A program made the translations under genes and the position numbers. Under the pieces are notes generated by a model that searched no databases, was not told the origin of the DNA, and worked only from the letters and a program-made list of their open reading frames with translations. A stretch of DNA of 64,000 nt from positions 1 to 64,000 of the forward strand of contig JAPYMA010000497.1 in NCBI GenBank assembly GCA_035041965.1, read 5' to 3'. Shown piece by piece: positions 61,332 to 64,000 of the stretch. This DNA comes from Anisakis pegreffii (lineage: Eukaryota; Nematoda; Chromadorea; Rhabditida; Anisakidae). The stretch's first letter is position 1; the number at the start of each line of letters is the position of its first letter.

Positions 61332-64000
61332 ATGCAAAATCCGAGCCACGTTAGTGGTAGCTCTCGCGCATCAGCTCAGAATCCATCAGGTGGATTTGCG
61401 CAAGCACCACAGTCTTCATCCCAGTCGAACATTCGGCCACCAACAAAAGAGGAATTGGAACTGATGAATCGCCAGAAGGTTTGAAATTCCCTTTTTTTGT
61501 TCGGTTTTTGCTGTTTTTATTGTTTGCTGTTAATTCTGCGTTGACTTTCGTGAGTTTTTGCTTTGCAGTCTTTGCTTTGCCCTATTCATGCAAACATAAT
61601 CACAAAACGTTGTTCAGGTGACACCTGAATTGATCAACTACATCGAAACGTTCAAATTCCCATTCATTAACGACGTGAGCAATTATGAGAAAATCGCTAA
61701 AATTGGACAAGGAACGTTCGGGTGAGTGGGTTTTGTAAAACTTATGTTTTGTATAACTTGAATTGCTCGACAGCTGTTAGAAAGAACGAATTCTTTCTGT
61801 GCGTGTTCTGAAATCCAAATATAAAGTGTTGATTTTGAGGCTACATACCAAAAAAAGAGTTAAATGGTGACATAAGACGATTGTTTTGTATTATTTCAGC
61901 GAAGTATTCAAAGCAAAGTGTCGCAAAAATGGTCAATTGGTGGCGTTGAAAAAAATCCTCATGGAAAACGAAAAGGAAGGAGTATGTTTCTTTATTTCTT
62001 TTAGGCGATTTTCTTCTCTGATTCCAAGTAATCAACATTTCAATTTTTTTCACTCAATTCTGAATTTTGTCTTTAATTTTTTAAAATTTCAGTTTCCAAT
62101 AACTGCCCTACGAGAGGTGAAGATGTTGCAGAAATTGAAGCATAAACACATAACGGAACTCATCGAAATCTGCAGCAGTCGAGGTGAGTGAGTTGATTGA
62201 AGAGACGTTCACCCATTCGTTTAGCTTTTAATCTTTTAGTTGATTTGACTGAGTGTCATTCATGAGTTTCAGCTTCATCACACAATCGTGAACGTAGCAC
62301 CTTCTATTTGGTATTTTCGTTTTGTGAGCACGATCTGGCCGGGCTCTTATCAAACACACGTGTTCGACTATCATTAGTACATATCAAAACGTTGATGAAA
62401 CATCTCCTCGAGGGTTTATATCAAATACATTACGCAAAAATCCTGCACCGTGATATGAAAGTTAGTTCTTGGAAAGTTATTTAATTTTGATCATACAGTT
62501 CTTTTTGCTTACTATTAGCCTTTATTTCATAGGTGTTATTGAAGCTGTGAGCTGTATTGATGTATATTCTCACATTCGATATTGTTGTTGTTGTGTTTGA
62601 GCATTTTGAGGTTAAAGAAGCTTTTAATAGCATGTTTAGGATTTCCGATCAGAGGTAATTAGTGGTTAATGATTAATCCGTGATCAATGATTTGTCTTAC
62701 TTTGTTCTGATGCGGAATAATTTTCAATTGCAGGCCGCAAACGTGTTAATAACCAGAGATGGAATTCTGAAACTAGCTGATTTCGGTTTGGCAAGGCCGT
62801 TATTCACAAGACTTCCAGGTTCGTTCAGTACATTTTTTGAAGTTTTGTTCATGTGCTCAGAGCTTCCAACGTTGTTTGTGGAGAGTGTATGAAAGAGTTT
62901 AATTTCGTGAGGGAACGATCAGTGTGGAATCGTTTCGGTATCAGTCATGTATGAAATTAATGTCGAGCGGTTCGGAATGAATAGTTTATTTCAGGTCAAC
63001 CAGAGCATTGTTATACGAATCGTGTTGTAACGTTGTGGTACCGACCTCCGGAACTGTTGTTAGGTGAACGCCATTACGGTCCACAAATCGATATGTGGGG
63101 CGCAGGCTGTATTATGGCGGAACTTTGGACTCGGACACCAATTTTACAAGTGAGTTTCTTTTTGATTGGATCGGAGGACTTATGCGAAGTTTTGTATGGA
63201 AGCATGAGGGCAAGTATAGTTATGTTTTGGGGAGTATGTATGTGAACGTATGGATGGATTACAGGGTGAAAGTGAGCAAAAGCAGTTGACTTTGATATCG
63301 AATCTTTGCGGTAGTATAAATCCGCAAACATGGCGAGGTGTCGAGAATTTACCGCTGTATGGCAAAATGGAGTTGCCGCAAAATTTGAATCGGCGAGTTG
63401 TGGAACGACTCGAACATTATGTTAATGTAATATTCTTTTCAATTGTTTTCTTTTTTTAATTTTGTTTTGTTGATTTCTTTTCATTAAGGAACTCATTTCG
63501 CAACATTTTTGTGTTCATTGATAATGTGGTGGAATTTGGCTATGGACAGAACGAAAATTTTGCAGATCTGAAGGAGGAACAATGAAAAGAGGATGTAATA
63601 ATTTTGTTTGCAGGATCGAAATGCACTGAATTTGATCGACAGTCTGCTCACACTTGATCCATCGTCGAGACTGAGTGCTGAACAAGCGTTGGATCATATG
63701 TTCTTCTTCTCACAGCCTGCACCAGCTGCGGATGTTCGTGACCTCATGAATACGATACCGGTGAGTTGTTATCATTGAAAACTTGAATTAGTTATTTGTG
63801 GCTGATTTTTGTGTGGGACTATTTAGAAGTTTCAGTGTTGGGTTATGATAATCTTTCTTTGATATATGACACTTGAATGATCGGTTGGAAAGGATTTGTT
63901 GCCGGGTAAGACTCGTATGGATTGAAGAAGAGAAGCAAAGTTTTATATTTTGTGGCTAACAAAGGTGTTTGTTCTTGCAGACGAGTCTTTTCGAGTATAC
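61332..64000 (+). CDS. cdk-9: Cyclin-dependent kinase 9 (P-TEFb catalytic subunit), 3'-truncated by window
   Basis: Exons 61332-61478, 61618-61721, 61900-61981, 62093-62183, 62273-62460, 62734-62818, 62995-63149, 63265-63426, 63614-63760 and 63981-64000 onward join in phase to 393 residues before the window ends. A Ser/Gln/Pro-rich N-tail of about 55 residues precedes the kinase. Landmarks: Gly loop IGQGTFGEV (78-86), VALK Lys101, PITALRE helix (113-119), the CDK9-type hinge [18 protein letters not shown] Asp202, DFG Asp220, and activation-loop Thr245 in [16 protein letters not shown]. All catalytic residues are present. CDK9 with cyclin T phosphorylates the RNA polymerase II C-terminal domain, DSIF and NELF to release paused polymerase; it acts in the nucleus. 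PITALRE plus the [10 protein letters not shown] segment distinguishes it from CDK12 (PITAIRE). Ordinary gene, no oddities seen. Confidence 0.96.

Noticed and set aside
1..64000. CRISPR arrays, rRNA or tRNA genes
   Set aside because: No regular short repeat-spacer pattern and no A-box/B-box pair or cloverleaf was found by eye; tRNAscan-type screening was not possible.

Overview
The window is nuclear DNA of a nematode. It is AT-rich, its genes are split by short GT-AG introns of roughly 50-1000 bases, and several genes have a TTTCAG-type acceptor just upstream of the first ATG, as expected for spliced-leader trans-splicing. The proteins also point to a nematode: a CLP-1-like calpain without EF-hands, a seven-helix receptor of the nematode-only Sra/Srab class, and NLP-29-like Gly/Tyr-rich secreted peptides. 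I cannot place the species.

Layout. 1-4.3 kb is mostly non-coding and holds a partial direct duplication (3.2-4.0 kb). 4.3-10 kb carries a 16-exon calpain on the + strand. 14.1-15.1 kb carries Elongin C on the - strand, and 16.0-17.2 kb an unrecognised Ser-rich gene, also -. 17.4-23.5 kb is repeat country: two MITE copies, a dispersed family, and a satellite-like array of alternating long and short units whose orientation flips twice. 24.4-30.8 kb holds three small secreted Gly-rich peptide genes; the first two lie in a segmental duplication of about 1.9 kb, with a satellite dimer between them. 33.2-34.5 kb carries a LAPTM4-like four-helix membrane protein on the - strand. 34.6-49.4 kb is a gene desert as far as I can see. 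49.4-52.1 kb contains coding-like blocks with in-frame stops on the - strand, probably a decayed gene. 53.4-57.4 kb carries the Srab-like receptor (-). 58.6-60.4 kb is a second satellite region, interrupted by a segment of about 495 bases with two strong hairpins and a possible kissing contact. 61.3-64.0 kb carries the 5' part of CDK9 (+), which runs off the window end.

The genes do not form one pathway. CDK9 (transcription elongation) and Elongin C (Elongin and cullin-RING ligases) are housekeeping genes; the peptides and the receptor are accessory or lineage-specific. The most interesting items are the folded element at 59.5 kb, the peptide cluster with its promoter palindrome, the flip-flop satellite array, and the hidden decayed coding blocks at 49-52 kb. 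All exon models were made by eye from splice consensus, reading phase and family knowledge; no search was run.
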